From NCBI GenBank assembly GCA_023667765.1, contig JAMOZS010000009.1, positions 1 through 59,966 on the forward strand: a stretch of 59,966 nt of DNA. Reading direction: 5' to 3'. The position numbers and the translations under genes are program-made. The DNA is from Roseburia sp. GTDB lineage: Bacteria > Bacillota > Clostridia > Lachnospirales > Lachnospiraceae. Shown piece after piece: positions 9,101 to 16,426 of this stretch (position 1 is its first letter; each line of letters opens with the position of its first letter). Under the pieces are notes generated by a model, which saw only the letters and a list, made by a program, of their open reading frames with translations, did no database searches and had not been told where the DNA came from.

Positions 9101-9339
9101 CCAGCGAAATCATCAGCAAGATTCAGACCATGCGCAAGGAGGCCGGTTTTGAGGTGATGGACCATATCAGGGTATCCATCAATGACAATGAGAAGCTTTC
9201 GGAAATCGCCGCTAAGAATCAGGCTGCGATAGCCGGAAAGGTATTGGCCCGGGAGCTTACTGCCAATAAGGAATTTGCCGTATCGAAGCAGTGGAATGTA
9301 AACGGTGAAAATGTAACCATTACACTGGAAAAAATCTAA
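6187..9339 (+). CDS. ileS: Isoleucyl-tRNA synthetase
   Basis: 1050 residues; charges tRNA-Ile in the cytoplasm. Class I signatures are present: HIGH at residues 55-58 (PPTANGKPHIGHV) and KMSKS near 601 (GQKMSKSKGN). There is a CP1 editing domain (WTTTPWTLPSN) and a tRNA-anticodon-binding C-terminal half (SNWYVRRSRERFW). Length and the DGPPTANGKPHIGH form fit the longer, eukaryote-like bacterial IleRS (type 2) rather than the ~930-residue type 1. This form is known to be less sensitive to mupirocin, though nothing here tests that. The start is supported by AAAGGAGA. Expression is governed by the isoleucine T-box upstream. Confidence 0.97.
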   Translation: MYKQVDSNLNFVDREKAVEQFWKDEHIFEKSMESRKEGETYTFYDGPPTANGKPHIGHVLTRVIKDMIPRYRTMKGYMVPRKAGWDTHGLPVEIEVEKLLGLDGKEQIEAYGLEPFIKKCKESVWKYKGMWEDFSGTVGFWADMEHPYVTYDDDFIESEWWALRTIWDKGLLYKGFKIVPYCPRCGTPLSAQEVAQGYKAVKERSAIVRFKVIGEDAYFLAWTTTPWTLPSNVALCVNPEDTYCKVKAADGSVYYMAEALLDRVLGKLAKEGEKAYEVLETFKGIDLEYKEYEPLFACAGEAAEKQNKKAHFVTCDSYVTMSDGTGIVHIAPAFGEDDSRVGRVYDLPFVQFVDGKGEMTEETPYEGLFVKKADPEILKDLDAEGKLFDAPKFEHDYPFCWRCDTPLIYYARESWYIKETAVKEDLIRNNNTINWIPESIGKGRFGNWLENIQDWAISRNRYWGTPLNIWECECGKRHCVGSREELYRMSGNEAAKTVELHRPYIDEITLKCPDCGGVMRRVPEVLDCWFDSGAMPFAQHHYPFENKELFDKQFPAQFISEAVDQTRGWFHSLLAESTLLFNKAPYENVIVLGHVQDENGQKMSKSKGNAVDPFDALASYGADAIRWYFYVNSAPWLPNRFHGRAVQEGQRKFMGTLWNTYAFFVLYANIDSFDATAYRLDYEKLPVMDKWLLSRLNTVVGQVDDHLEHYRIPEAARALEGFVDEMSNWYVRRSRERFWAKGMEQDKVNAYMTLYTALVMISKAAAPMIPFMTEDIYQNLVRSIDKNAPESIHLCDFPVVETSYIDKQLEASMEDVLAAVVMGRACRNEAAIKNRQPISRMYIKADMRLDSFYTDIIKEELNVKEVVFTDDVRDFTSYTFKPQLRTVGPKYGKQLGSIQKTLAGLDGNAAMEELKEKGKLSFPAGDVTVELTQEDLLITMTQKEGYVSSEDNHMTVVLDTNLTEELIEEGFASEIISKIQTMRKEAGFEVMDHIRVSINDNEKLSEIAAKNQAAIAGKVLARELTANKEFAVSKQWNVNGENVTITLEKI

Positions 9340-9446
9340 GAGACATGTTATACTGGCAGGAGGGGCGGATTCTTGGTTCGTCCCTCTGCGAAAGCATAAA
9401 GGGCAGTTCAGTTTCTGGGCTGTGAAATATCAGAAGGAGGAACCCT

Positions 9447-11966
9447 ATGAAACCAATCATTAAACCGATAAACAAGCAGGCGAACGAAGCGGCGCCGCCT
9501 AAGAGGAAATTTGATAAGGAGCTTTTCAAGAGAAGCGTTCTTTATAATGTAAAGACATTGTATCGCAAGACTTTGGAGGAGGCAACGCCCCAGCAGATTT
9601 TCCAGGCGGTATCCTATGCGATTAAGGACCAGATTGTAGAACATTGGATGGAGACCCAGAAAGCCTATGAAAAGGAAGACCCCAAGATGGTTTACTACAT
9701 GTCCATGGAATTTTTGATGGGCCGGGCGCTGGGCAATAATATGATTAATTTGCAGGGCTATCAGGATGTAAAGGACGCCCTGGAGGAATTGGGGCTTGAC
9801 CTGAATGTGGTGGAGGACCAGGAGCCGGATGCGGCTCTGGGAAACGGCGGTCTGGGACGTTTGGCGGCTTGTTTTCTCGATTCTCTGGCCACACTGGGCT
9901 ATCCGGCTTACGGTTGCGGCATCCGTTACCGCTATGGTATGTTCAAGCAGGAAATCAGGGAAGGTTATCAGGTGGAGGTGCCGGATAACTGGCTGGTGGA
10001 CGGCAATCCCTTTGAGCTGCGTCGGCCCGAGTATGCAAAGATTGTAAAATTTGGCGGCTATGTGTCCGTTAAGACGGATGAGAACGGCCGGAATGTGTTC
10101 AGCCAGGAGGGCTATCAGTCTGTTAAGGCCATTCCCTTTGATATGCCGGTGATAGGCTATGGAAACGGTATTGTGAATACGCTGCGCATCTGGGATGCGG
10201 AGCCGGTGGAATGCTTCCAGCTGGACAGCTTTGATAAGGGTGATTACCAGAAGGCCGTTGAGCAGGCTAATCTGGCAAAGAATATTGTGGAGGTGCTCTA
10301 TCCCAACGACAATCATTATGCGGGAAAGGAGCTCAGGTTAAAGCAGCAGTATTTCTTTATTTCCGCTTCCGTGCAGGAGGCCGTGGAAAAATATATGCGT
10401 AAGCATGACGATATCCGCAAATTCCATGAGAAGGTAACCTTCCAGCTGAATGATACCCATCCCACTGTGGCGGTTGCCGAGCTGATGCGTGTGTTGATGG
10501 ATGATTATTATCTGACCTGGGATGAGGCATGGGAGGTGACCAGAAAGACCTGCGCCTATACGAACCATACGATTATGTCTGAGGCGCTGGAGAAGTGGCC
10601 TATTGAGTTGTTTTCCCGTCTGCTTCCCAGAATTTATCAGATTGTGGAGGAGATTAACCGTCGCTTTATCATTGAGATTGAGAATAAATATGCGAATGAG
10701 CCGGGCGTAAATGTACAGGATAAGATTCGCAAAATGGCGATTATTTATGACGGACAGGTAAAGATGGCGCATATGGCGATTGTCTCCGGCTATTCGGTGA
10801 ACGGCGTGGCAAGATTACATACGGAAATTTTAAAGAAGCAGGAGCTTAAGGATTTCTATGAAATGTATCCTGAGCGCTTTAACAATAAGACAAACGGCAT
10901 TACCCAGAGAAGATTCCTTTTACATGGCAATCCTTTGCTGGCCGATTGGGTAACGAACCATGTGGGCAGCGAGTGGATTACGGATTTGCCTCAGATTAAC
11001 CGTTTGAAGGTATATGCGGAGGACAATAAGGCGCAGCAGGAGTTCATGAATATCAAGTATCAGAACAAGGTGCGTCTGGCCAAGTATGTGCTGGAGCATA
11101 ACGGCGTAGTGATTGACCCCCGTTCGATTTTTGACGTACAGGTGAAGCGCCTTCATGAGTATAAGAGACAGCTTTTGAATATTCTGCATATTATGTATCT
11201 GTACAATGAGCTGAAGGAGCATCCGGAGATGCAGTTTTATCCCAGAACCTTTATCTTTGGGGCAAAGGCGGCAGCAGGATACCGCAATGCGAAGCTGACC
11301 ATCAAGCTGATTAATTCGGTAGCAGATGTCATCAATAATGACGTCTCCATCGGCGGTAAGCTGAAGGTGGTGTTTATAGAGAATTACAATGTATCCAATG
11401 CGGAGATTATCTTTGCAGCGGCAGATGTGTCAGAGCAGATATCTACGGCCAGCAAGGAGGCCTCCGGTACCGGTAATATGAAATTTATGTTAAACGGAGC
11501 CATTACGCTGGGTACGATGGACGGCGCAAATGTGGAAATTGTGGAAGAAGTGGGAGAAGAAAATGCGGTTATTTTCGGACTGTCCTCCGACGAGGTCATC
11601 CAGTATGAAAACTACGGCGGCTATAATCCCATGGAGATTTTCAACAATGACCAGGATATCCGTAAAGTGCTGATGCAGCTTATCAACGGAACCTATGCCC
11701 CTCAGGATCCTGAGCTGTTCCGCCCGCTGTACAACTCGCTTTTGAATACCCAGAGTACCTCAAAGGCTGATACCTATTTCATCCTGAAGGATTTCAAGTC
11801 CTATGCGGAGGCGCAGAAGAGAATCGAGCAGAAGTATCTGGACGAGGCAGGCTGGGCAAAGAGCGCTATTTTGAATGTGGCATGTTCCGGTAAGTTTACC
11901 TCCGACAGAACCATTCAGGAGTATGTGAATGAAATCTGGCATTTGGATAAGGTGGTATTGAAATAA
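9447..11966 (+). CDS. glgP: Glycogen/alpha-glucan phosphorylase
   Basis: 839 residues, family GT35: phosphorolysis of alpha-1,4-glucans to glucose-1-phosphate, with PLP cofactor. Signatures include MEFLMGRALGNN near the N-terminus, ALGNGGLGRLAACFLDS, VKRLHEYKRQLLN, and the PLP site EASGTGNMKFMLNGA with the Schiff-base Lys at about 679. Length is normal for the family. A strong RBS (GAAGGAGG) precedes the ATG. It lies 107 bp after ileS. A GC-rich inverted repeat without a T-run (9357-9390) sits between the two, so partial read-through from ileS is possible. A terminator follows the gene. Confidence 0.97.
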   Translation: MKPIIKPINKQANEAAPPKRKFDKELFKRSVLYNVKTLYRKTLEEATPQQIFQAVSYAIKDQIVEHWMETQKAYEKEDPKMVYYMSMEFLMGRALGNNMINLQGYQDVKDALEELGLDLNVVEDQEPDAALGNGGLGRLAACFLDSLATLGYPAYGCGIRYRYGMFKQEIREGYQVEVPDNWLVDGNPFELRRPEYAKIVKFGGYVSVKTDENGRNVFSQEGYQSVKAIPFDMPVIGYGNGIVNTLRIWDAEPVECFQLDSFDKGDYQKAVEQANLAKNIVEVLYPNDNHYAGKELRLKQQYFFISASVQEAVEKYMRKHDDIRKFHEKVTFQLNDTHPTVAVAELMRVLMDDYYLTWDEAWEVTRKTCAYTNHTIMSEALEKWPIELFSRLLPRIYQIVEEINRRFIIEIENKYANEPGVNVQDKIRKMAIIYDGQVKMAHMAIVSGYSVNGVARLHTEILKKQELKDFYEMYPERFNNKTNGITQRRFLLHGNPLLADWVTNHVGSEWITDLPQINRLKVYAEDNKAQQEFMNIKYQNKVRLAKYVLEHNGVVIDPRSIFDVQVKRLHEYKRQLLNILHIMYLYNELKEHPEMQFYPRTFIFGAKAAAGYRNAKLTIKLINSVADVINNDVSIGGKLKVVFIENYNVSNAEIIFAAADVSEQISTASKEASGTGNMKFMLNGAITLGTMDGANVEIVEEVGEENAVIFGLSSDEVIQYENYGGYNPMEIFNNDQDIRKVLMQLINGTYAPQDPELFRPLYNSLLNTQSTSKADTYFILKDFKSYAEAQKRIEQKYLDEAGWAKSAILNVACSGKFTSDRTIQEYVNEIWHLDKVVLK

Positions 11967-11990
11967 ATAAAAGAAGCCTATTATGAGTAT

Positions 11991-12049
11991 GGCCGTGCAA
12001 GGGCTGTGATGGGGAATTCCCCCAAGCGCAGCTCTCTGCACGGCTTTTT
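11991..12049 (+). terminator. Terminator after glgP
   Basis: GGCCGTGCA (near 11991) pairs with TGCACGGC (12037-12044), followed by TTTTT. The inner part includes GGGGAATTCCCC. It separates glgP from the convergent agr genes. Confidence 0.85.
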
Positions 12050-12057
12050 CCCGGGCG

Positions 12058-12765
12058 TTATTTCATGCTTTCCAGATAGAGCAGATAGGCGCGCTTGAAT
12101 TCTGTATACTTGCGGACGGTTAAATAAGCGCTAAATTGTCCCTGACAGAGGTAGACTAAGCTTTTGGTGAAGCTGCTTACGTGCTCGAGGTTGACAAGAT
12201 AGCTTCTGTGCGTGTGGAAAAAACAGTTTGGATTCACATGCGCCTCCCAATATTTCATCTTTTGTACGGAGAGATAGTCCTTTTGCAGGGTGTGGACAAA
12301 GACCTGCTTTCCACGGGATTCTATCATAATAATATCTGAGGAATATACGGTGTGTATACCCTCCCGGGTCTCAATCCCCAGCTTTTCGGCGGTAGAGAGA
12401 TAAGCGTGCAGGGCATCCCTTAGATTACGGAAAAGCCGCTGTTTGTCCAGAGGCTTGGAAAGATAGCGGAAAGCCTGAAAATGCAGCGCTTCATCCAGAT
12501 AATCCGCATGGGAGGTTATGATAAAGTACAGGATACGGCTGTTGCGCTTCCGAAGTTCCTTCCCCGTATGAATGCCGCTTAAACCGGACATTTCCACATC
12601 TAAAAAGACGATGTCCAGCGTTTTGGGACAGGCAAGAATTTCTTCCCCGGAATGAAAAACCAGTATTTCCGGGCAGGCAGACTTATTTGTGGAAAAGTAT
12701 TCGCGCAGGTATTTTTCCAGTTCCTCACAAAAGGCTTCATTGTCATCACATATGGCGAATCTCAT
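12058..12765 (-). CDS. agrA: AgrA-like LytTR response regulator
   Basis: 235 residues. The receiver domain (1-120) has the acidic pocket Asp8-Asp9, phospho-acceptor Asp56 (VFLDVEMSG), ITSHADY and Lys104 (YLSKPLDK). The C-terminal LytTR DNA-binding domain (about 130-235) shows VYSSDIIMIES and FFHTHRSYLVNL, typical of the AgrA/VirR class. It starts 14 nt after agrC, with a GAGGTG RBS, so the two are one operon. It presumably activates the divergent agrD-agrB promoter and other targets once AgrC senses the peptide. That role is inferred from the family and gene order. Confidence 0.93.
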   Translation of the reverse strand: MRFAICDDNEAFCEELEKYLREYFSTNKSACPEILVFHSGEEILACPKTLDIVFLDVEMSGLSGIHTGKELRKRNSRILYFIITSHADYLDEALHFQAFRYLSKPLDKQRLFRNLRDALHAYLSTAEKLGIETREGIHTVYSSDIIMIESRGKQVFVHTLQKDYLSVQKMKYWEAHVNPNCFFHTHRSYLVNLEHVSSFTKSLVYLCQGQFSAYLTVRKYTEFKRAYLLYLESMK

Positions 12766-12779
12766 ATTTCACCTCATTT

Positions 12780-14111
12780 CTACGCTCTTTTTTGCGCATT
12801 GCGGTCAGGCTGCAGCAGGATAATGGTATGAAATTCCTTTTCTTCCTCCAGATAGAAGGTTTCCATATTGCCGCGGTACCGTTCTGTAATGAGTTTTATA
12901 CTGCGTGTGCCGAATCCGTGTATGCGGGCGTTCTTTTTCGTTGTGATAAGGCGGTTTCCCGGAAGTATGACAGGAGCGCTCCGACAGGAATTGATAACAG
13001 TAATGATTGTGCTTGTATTATCTCGGTTTTCTGTGATACGCAATTCGATATGAGAATTGGGCACTCCCTCTCCGGCCTCAATGGCATTGTCCATCAGATT
13101 ACAGAAAAGGGAAGTGATATCTTCCAGCTTCAGATAGCCAATATCGGCAGAACGGCAGTCTACCCGGAAGGAAATGCCTTTCTCCTCGCAGATGGAGAGG
13201 TATCTTGCCAGCAGCAGGTTCAGGCTTTGGGAATTTGTGGGACGATAGGAGCGGGTGAGGGCTGTCATACTGTTAAGTCGTTTCAGATAGGCATTGGCCT
13301 CTTCGTATTTGCCGTTTTCATTCAGGGCATAGATGGCCTGCAAATGGTTTTTAATATCGTGGATTAATATTTTCTGCTCCTCGTCCTGCTGTTCAACCAG
13401 TTTGTTATACTGTGCCACGTCGGATGCCCGCTGATTCATTAGCTGCAGCTGCATCAGTCTGCGCTGCTGTACCTGATTATAGTCGTAGAGCCAGATAATG
13501 AAGATGCTGATAGCTGAAAGCAGTATGGAAATACAGCATATGATGTATTCGGAATTCCTGGTGAGGTTATTGTAGGTACAGACATACACTAAAAACAGCA
13601 GGATTATAAAGGATAGGAGCGGTATCACTGTAAGTATGACGGTGCAGTGGTCTAAGTAAACTGACTCATTTGAACGTATTTTTATAAACTGTATGATGAT
13701 ATGTACGAACAGAAAATACAAGGATTTACTGATTAAAAGAAACAGGAAAATCATGGTATTCGACATATCCGCAATGTCCGAGTACTGGGCTAAAAGGCCT
13801 CCGAGAATACTGGTGGAGATTAGCTCGGTTAATCCCATCAGGGAGGTCATGACGGCAGAGTGGAAGAATGCTTTTGATAAACTGGTTTTATAAGCCCGGC
13901 GAATCAGGATGAAGTTCATGACAAGAAACGACAGGCCGTTGAGAGGAACAATATTCAGGAAAAACAGGAGGCATTGCACAAGGTATGCGAAGCTGTAATG
14001 AAGGAACAGGGTATATTTGCCGGAAGGAGGTGTAAAAAGATGACTTAGATAGTGAAAAGCAATAAATCCTTCGATAATATAAATGATTATGTATAATAAT
14101 ATGCGTTCCAT
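12780..14111 (-). CDS. agrC: AgrC-like peptide-sensing histidine kinase (GHKL)
   Basis: 443 residues. Six or so transmembrane segments fill residues 1-210. A cytoplasmic dimerisation helix carries the H-box His251 (LIHDIKNHLQAI). A GHKL ATPase domain follows, with N-box FCNLMDNAIEAG (near 342) and G-box HGFGTRSI. This is the AgrC/HPK10 layout, in which the membrane part reads the cyclic autoinducing peptide and His251 passes phosphate to AgrA. A GAGG RBS supports the start. It is followed directly by agrA. Confidence 0.93.
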   Translation of the reverse strand: MERILLYIIIYIIEGFIAFHYLSHLFTPPSGKYTLFLHYSFAYLVQCLLFFLNIVPLNGLSFLVMNFILIRRAYKTSLSKAFFHSAVMTSLMGLTELISTSILGGLLAQYSDIADMSNTMIFLFLLISKSLYFLFVHIIIQFIKIRSNESVYLDHCTVILTVIPLLSFIILLFLVYVCTYNNLTRNSEYIICCISILLSAISIFIIWLYDYNQVQQRRLMQLQLMNQRASDVAQYNKLVEQQDEEQKILIHDIKNHLQAIYALNENGKYEEANAYLKRLNSMTALTRSYRPTNSQSLNLLLARYLSICEEKGISFRVDCRSADIGYLKLEDITSLFCNLMDNAIEAGEGVPNSHIELRITENRDNTSTIITVINSCRSAPVILPGNRLITTKKNARIHGFGTRSIKLITERYRGNMETFYLEEEKEFHTIILLQPDRNAQKRA

Positions 14112-14221
14112 GTGGAATCCTCTTTATTGATAGCAGTAATCTGGGGGAAATAAATATGATGTAATCCTATACCATAAAAGATAATACGAGAATATATCAG
14201 AGATGTTTGATTCCGGTTCCT

Positions 14222-14557
14222 TTAAAGAACAGTATGCCTGTTTATCAATAAGTCAATTATTTGGTCGAGCAGTATCATATCTTCTTCTGAGCATTGTCTC
14301 AGTTTATCCGTTATGTTCTTTGATAGATTATCGGAGTGCATATTTCCCATCATCAGGTAATCCGGGGTCACCTCAAGTTCATCGCACAATCTGCAAAGCA
14401 ACTCATAGCTTGGTTTGGATTTTCCTGTTTCAAGAGTAGATAGATGATTCGGTGATATATCAAGCTTCTCAGCTAATTCCAATTGCCGAATATTCAGACT
14501 TTTACGTCTGCTCTGAATACGTTTCCCGAAGTTATGCATATCCTGCGACTGACTCAT
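14222..14557 (-). CDS. XRE-family HTH regulator
   Basis: 111 residues. The helix-turn-helix at about 10-65 is classic Cro/C1 type: GKRIQSRRKSLNIRQLELAE, then KLDISPNHLSTLETGKSKPS. The short C-terminal tail (EEDMILLDQIIDLLINR) is helical and probably used for dimerisation. A GGGGA RBS precedes the ATG. It lies upstream of agrC on the same strand and head-to-head with agrD, across about 270 bp of AT-rich DNA. It is well placed to control one or both agr arms, but no operator can be named. Confidence 0.88.
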   Translation of the reverse strand: MSQSQDMHNFGKRIQSRRKSLNIRQLELAEKLDISPNHLSTLETGKSKPSYELLCRLCDELEVTPDYLMMGNMHSDNLSKNITDKLRQCSEEDMILLDQIIDLLINRHTVL

Positions 14558-14764
14558 GAGAATCCCCTTTCTTTTACTGTATCATAGCAATAACCCATAA
14601 TAATGGGAACAAATTATTATAGAATTAATCTGTAATATATTATATAACAAAAAATAATGATAATATAGATTTTTTCTGGAGAAGCATCAAATAATTTATC
14701 TGTATTGGCAAAAAAAGACGATTCAGTGTTGCGGATGTCTTTTCGAGGATAGAGTATAGAAACC

Positions 14765-14794
14765 CTGACTTATTTTTTGTATATTAGGTACATA
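14765..14794 (+). promoter_or_regulatory. Candidate promoter of agrD-agrB
   Basis: CTGACT (14765-14770) and TACATA (14789-14794) are 18 bp apart, ahead of the agrD RBS. Overlapping it is TAGCACTAATGG (14793-14804), whose exact inverse recurs at 15635. The weak hexamers fit an activated promoter. Confidence 0.45.
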
Positions 14795-14827
14795 GCACTA
14801 ATGGGTCATCCCAAAGGAGGAAAAAAC

Positions 14828-14986
14828 ATGAAGAAATTCAATACAAAGAATGATGCGAAGAGTAAGGCTGTGGCGATGGTCTCAGCTGTTTTGACAAAGG
14901 AGCTGGAGAACTCCGCTAAGACGGCTGGAAGCCTTCTTGGCTTCCAGCCTAAGGCTCCGGAAGGCCTGAAGCGGTTTAAGAAGTAA
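14828..14986 (+). CDS. agrD: AgrD-like autoinducing peptide precursor without cysteine
   Basis: 52 residues from ATG 14828, chosen for its AAAGGAGG RBS; an earlier in-frame start at 14777 has none. Layout is AgrD-like: an amphipathic N-terminal leader (AVAMVSAVLTKELENS), a short core, then a charged tail QPKAPEGLKRFKK. The Q-P-x-x-P-E tail follows the ring in clostridial AgrD peptides. Where others have Cys, this one has Ser35 in AGSLLGFQP. Ser35 to Phe39 would make a five-membered ring closed as a lactone rather than a thiolactone. Its stop overlaps the agrB start (TAATG). Serine-closed AIPs are known in some staphylococci; here it is inference. Confidence 0.8.
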   Translation: MKKFNTKNDAKSKAVAMVSAVLTKELENSAKTAGSLLGFQPKAPEGLKRFKK

Positions 14987-15576
14987 TGCTTCAGAGGAGT
15001 TCAGAGTTTATTGCCGGCTGGCTTATTCGTCATGAGGCAATCCGGGCGGAGGATAGGGATTTGTATGTATATGCAGCATATAATCTTTGTTTTACCACGA
15101 TTCCTCTGCTTTGCTTTCTTATATTATGCGGCATAATAGGGAGAGGGATGAATGGGGCGGTGATTTTGATATCCGCTCTTGCCATCCGAAGATATGCGGG
15201 CGGATATCATGCCCGGACGCCACAAGTGTGTGTTCTGTGTTCCTGTGGGCTGCTTGCAATATGTTTGTTTGGGTCATGCGTTGTGGAAAACGGAATGATG
15301 GTGGGAATGGCAGCATTTATAGCAACGGCAGGCCTGTGGATTCTAAGTCCGGTGGACTCTGAAAACAGGAGGCTGGATAATGAGGAACAGGTACATTGCA
15401 GGCGTCACGCCAGAACTGTGGCATTGTTTCTTTTTGGACTGTATATCGTATTTTCATTTTTCCATTTGTCTGTGCTTGCGGTATGTATTGCATTAGGGAT
15501 TCTGCTGGCAGGTTTTTTACAATTCATTTGTATTCCCAGACTAATCAGAGAATATAAATCAAAGACAGTCGAATAA
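14986..15576 (+). CDS. agrB: AgrB-like peptide-processing membrane protease
   Basis: 196 residues with several transmembrane segments. It has the AgrB active-site pair, His75 in RRYAGGYHARTP and Cys82 in QVCVLCS, with the His-to-Cys spacing of seven seen in Staphylococcus AgrB. It also has the later SPVDSENRRLD motif. It should cut the AgrD tail and form the cyclic intermediate. The ATG overlaps the agrD stop by one base, so the two are translationally coupled. Gene order is D-B, opposite to the staphylococcal B-D order. Confidence 0.93.
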   Translation: MLQRSSEFIAGWLIRHEAIRAEDRDLYVYAAYNLCFTTIPLLCFLILCGIIGRGMNGAVILISALAIRRYAGGYHARTPQVCVLCSCGLLAICLFGSCVVENGMMVGMAAFIATAGLWILSPVDSENRRLDNEEQVHCRRHARTVALFLFGLYIVFSFFHLSVLAVCIALGILLAGFLQFICIPRLIREYKSKTVE

Positions 15577-15634
15577 TGTAGATTGATATCATTATAAAAT
15601 TATAAAACTTAACAACATACAAATATTAAAATAA

Positions 15635-15650
15635 CCATTAGTGCTATAAT
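15635..15650 (+). promoter_or_regulatory. Extended -10 promoter sharing a motif with the agrD promoter
   Basis: TG-C-TATAAT (15642-15650) is a good extended -10. The preceding CCATTAGTGCTA (15635-15646) is the exact inverse of TAGCACTAATGG at 14793-14804. A related ACTATTAGTACTATG lies near 15786. Confidence 0.5.
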
Positions 15651-15708
15651 CAGTGTAAAAGGGACAAACAATAAAGGCAATAAAAAGGGGTAGGATAAGG
15701 GTAAAATA

Positions 15709-15733
15709 CGACAAAAATGAGCGAATTTTGTCG
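15709..15733. promoter_or_regulatory. Palindrome CGACAAAA-N9-TTTTGTCG
   Basis: A perfect 8-bp inverted repeat in the noncoding stretch after agrB. Each arm has TGTCG, close to a Spo0A box (TGTCGAA), but not identical. It could be an operator for a dimeric regulator or a stem in the leader RNA. Confidence 0.5.
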
Positions 15734-15844
15734 ATTTATTCCAAAGCTATTGCAATTATTATTGTGTTGTATAAAATGTTAGTGAACTATTAGTACTATG
15801 TTTCTTAAGTCAAATGCATTTTACGAAAAGGGGAGTGTTTATAT

Positions 15845-15898
15845 ATGAACGGTACGCAATGCATTTTTGTTTATATGAGTAGAACGGCTATGGTTTGA
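15845..15898 (+). CDS. Candidate 17-residue peptide ORF
   Basis: MNGTQCIFVYMSRTAMV, preceded by AAAAGGGGAG at a fitting distance and followed within 30 nt by a terminator. An extended -10 lies about 195 nt upstream. So it looks like its own small transcript next to the agr genes. The peptide contains one Cys and no export signal. It may be a leader peptide, a small regulatory ORF in an sRNA, or chance. No family is recognised. Confidence 0.4.
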   Translation: MNGTQCIFVYMSRTAMV

Positions 15899-15925
15899 GG
15901 CAATAGTACAAATAGGTTAGGCGAG

Positions 15926-15970
15926 GGCTGTGTCATCGGCGGGGAGGCTGATGCACAGCCTTTGTTTCTT
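15926..15970 (+). terminator. Terminator of the short post-agrB transcript
   Basis: GGCTGTG(T)CATC pairs with GATGCACAGCC, followed by TTTGTTTCTT. Confidence 0.85.
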
Positions 15971-16083
15971 CCTGTTAAAAATGATTAAAACGTGTGAGGT
16001 GATGGGGGCTTTGGGTGTATATAAGATAGATAAACTTTGGCAGAAGGAATCGGGGGCTGCTTTTATGAAAGGAGTATAGGATT

Positions 16084-16371
16084 ATGAGAACAAAGATGAT
16101 ATTATTTTCGATTATTTGCGGGTTGTGGATGGGGCCGCTTGGGGTTGCATATGCAAGTGCGAATGATGCATGTCGTCATACTAATAGAGAGCAGCGGTCG
16201 ACAGTGGACCATTATACAACAACTCATACTGTAACTGTGCAGGCGAGTGCAGGGCCACAGACTTGCCATGTTTTACATGTAGTGACCAAGGTGTATGACC
16301 ATTGTACGAATTGTCAGGCCGATTTTTATATAGATACATATTATGATGAGACGCATTCCATAAAGCATTAA
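16084..16371 (+). CDS. Small secreted cysteine-containing protein
   Basis: 95 residues, family not recognised. A signal peptide (MILFSIICGLWMGPLGVAYA) is followed by a mature part of about 70 residues. This part is rich in His and Thr and has four Cys (ACRH, QTCHV, DHCTNCQ), so two disulfides or a metal site are possible. An AAAGGAG RBS precedes the ATG. It is the first gene after the agr region and could be a quorum-controlled export product, but nothing in the sequence proves this. The next gene begins 55 nt later and may be in the same operon. Confidence 0.75.
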   Translation: MRTKMILFSIICGLWMGPLGVAYASANDACRHTNREQRSTVDHYTTTHTVTVQASAGPQTCHVLHVVTKVYDHCTNCQADFYIDTYYDETHSIKH

Positions 16372-16426
16372 TACTGTGATAGGCAGTTCCCGATTTTTTC
16401 TATAGAAGAGAGAGGATGACAGATGT

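Noticed and set aside
9357-9390. Hairpin between ileS and glgP as a terminator
   Set aside because: GC-rich inverted repeat but no T-run follows.
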